Of a stretch of DNA of 33,602 nucleotides, positions 32,983-33,602 are shown in pieces. The position numbers were made by a program, and so were the translations under genes. The notes below the pieces were generated by a model. The model saw only the letters and a list, made by a program, of their open reading frames with translations, was not told where the DNA came from and ran no database searches. Numbering within the stretch: position 1 is the stretch's first letter; each line of letters begins with the position of its first letter. The stretch is taken from NCBI GenBank assembly GCA_902764915.1, contig CACWXY010000044.1:1-33602 (forward strand), written 5' to 3'. The stretch is from an uncultured Eubacteriales bacterium (lineage in GTDB: Bacteria > Bacillota > Clostridia > Christensenellales > Aristaeellaceae).

Positions 32983-33360
32983 ATGATTGAGACAATTGCC
33001 ACAAAAAAGGCGCCTGGAGCGATCGGGCCTTATTCTCAGGCCAAGAAGTGTGGAAACATGGTGTTTACGTCCGGACAGATTTCGCTGGATCCGGCAAGCG
33101 GACAGATGGTGGGGACTGCCATCGGCGAACAGACCGCGCAGGTAATGAAGAATCTCTGCGCCGTTTTGGAAGCCGCAGGGACAGATTTTGATCATGTAGT
33201 GAAAACCACCTGCTTTCTTTCAGACATTGCGGACTTTGCTGCATTCAATGAAGTCTACGGAGCATATATTACATCGGCTCCAGCCCGCAGCTGTGTGGCG
33301 GTGAAGGACCTGCCCAAAGGTGCGCTGGTCGAAGTGGAGTGTATCGCCGCAATAGAATAA
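32983..33360 (+). CDS. ridA: RidA family enamine/imine deaminase
   Basis: A 125-residue protein of the YjgF/YER057c/UK114 family. Visible signature: GAIGPYSQAKKCGNMVFTSGQ near the start, FDHVVKTTCFLSDIADFAAFNEVY in the middle, and PARSCVAVKDLPKGALVEVECIA with the conserved Arg at the end. It hydrolyses 2-aminoacrylate and related enamines made by PLP dehydratases such as IlvA (and perhaps the serine dehydratase here), preventing damage to PLP enzymes. Its place directly after ilvA fits that role. ATG 32983 follows AAAGGAGATTCCT. It ends at a terminator. Confidence 0.97.
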   Translation: MIETIATKKAPGAIGPYSQAKKCGNMVFTSGQISLDPASGQMVGTAIGEQTAQVMKNLCAVLEAAGTDFDHVVKTTCFLSDIADFAAFNEVYGAYITSAPARSCVAVKDLPKGALVEVECIAAIE

Positions 33361-33418
33361 ACAGGAAGATCGCAGTGCACGCAATTGCTTTGCAAATCGC
33401 ACAAAAAGCGCAGCCTTT

Positions 33419-33448
33419 GGCACAGTTCGATTGTGGACTGTGCCTTTT
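33419..33448 (+). terminator. Terminator after ridA
   Basis: 8-bp stem GGCACAGT (33419-33426) / ACTGTGCC (33437-33444), then TTTT. Confidence 0.85.
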
Positions 33449-33602
33449 CTGTACTATGGCGTACTGTCAGGGAACGCAGCTGAGAGAAGACAGCCAGATC
33501 ATTCGTAAGCGTAAAATAGACACCCGTTCCCAAAACTTTCAGATGCTGCTGCAAATCAGCAGTGTCCGAAAGTTTTTTTTCAGTTTTTTGAAAAAAGTAC
33601 TT

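Noticed and set aside
33255..33602. Minus-strand open frame reaching the right edge, protein-like in its first 80 residues
   Set aside because: It runs through the ridA terminator and antisense into ridA, has no clear start inside the window and matches nothing I know. It could be the end of a gene beyond the edge, but the support is too weak.

Overview
The window is about 33.6 kb of chromosome from a Gram-positive anaerobe, most likely a member of the Clostridia (Firmicutes) with roughly balanced base composition. The evidence is a two-subunit iron-sulphur L-serine dehydratase, a stand-alone prolyl-tRNA deacylase, a T-box leader in front of ilvC, a perfect CtsR operator in front of hsp20, and AGGAGG-type ribosome binding sites throughout. 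No rRNA, CRISPR array or insertion sequence is visible. Exact taxonomy cannot be read from the sequence.

Left edge (1-1150): an SH3-domain protein and a phage-type holin end at a strong terminator. The holin side faces the 3' end of a tRNA-Val(GAC) gene on the other strand, which suggests the end of a prophage or its remnant. Then come minus-strand housekeeping genes engB and lon, and a plus-strand run corA-sdaAB-sdaAA (magnesium transport and serine breakdown) that meets a convergent prolyl-tRNA deacylase gene. A 760-base gap follows with what looks like a decayed plus-strand gene. Next are an unrecognised 256-residue protein, a group III 6-phosphofructokinase, an exported D,D-carboxypeptidase and a CtsR-controlled hsp20.

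Centre (11.8-16.9 kb): the most unusual locus. A superfamily II DECH-box helicase is divergent from a tight three-gene operon: an unrecognised protein with a helical N-terminus and two P-loop ATPases that resemble the BrxD/DUF2791 ATPases of BREX phage-defence systems. No PglZ, PglX or methylase is present in the window. Opposed promoters flank an inverted repeat that may be a shared operator. This looks like a BREX-related nucleic-acid ATPase/helicase module standing alone; defence is an inference.

17.3-22.7 kb: an operon chained by ATGA stop-start overlaps. It encodes a GNAT-Nudix fusion, a serine beta-lactamase-like hydrolase, a secreted seven-repeat RCC1 propeller, a tiny coupled ORF and a secreted Ig-like-repeat protein. 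It looks like a surface-related locus of unknown purpose. A convergent membrane-anchored coiled-coil protein with three 54-bp tandem repeats follows.

24.6-29.5 kb: a complete nucleoside ABC importer operon on the minus strand (BMP-family binding protein, double ABC ATPase, two permeases), then a 4HBT thioesterase. The right edge is branched-chain amino acid metabolism: a T-box leader with a likely isoleucine (ATC) specifier and its own promoter, ilvC, threonine ammonia-lyase, and RidA, which removes the reactive enamine/imine made by the ammonia-lyase.
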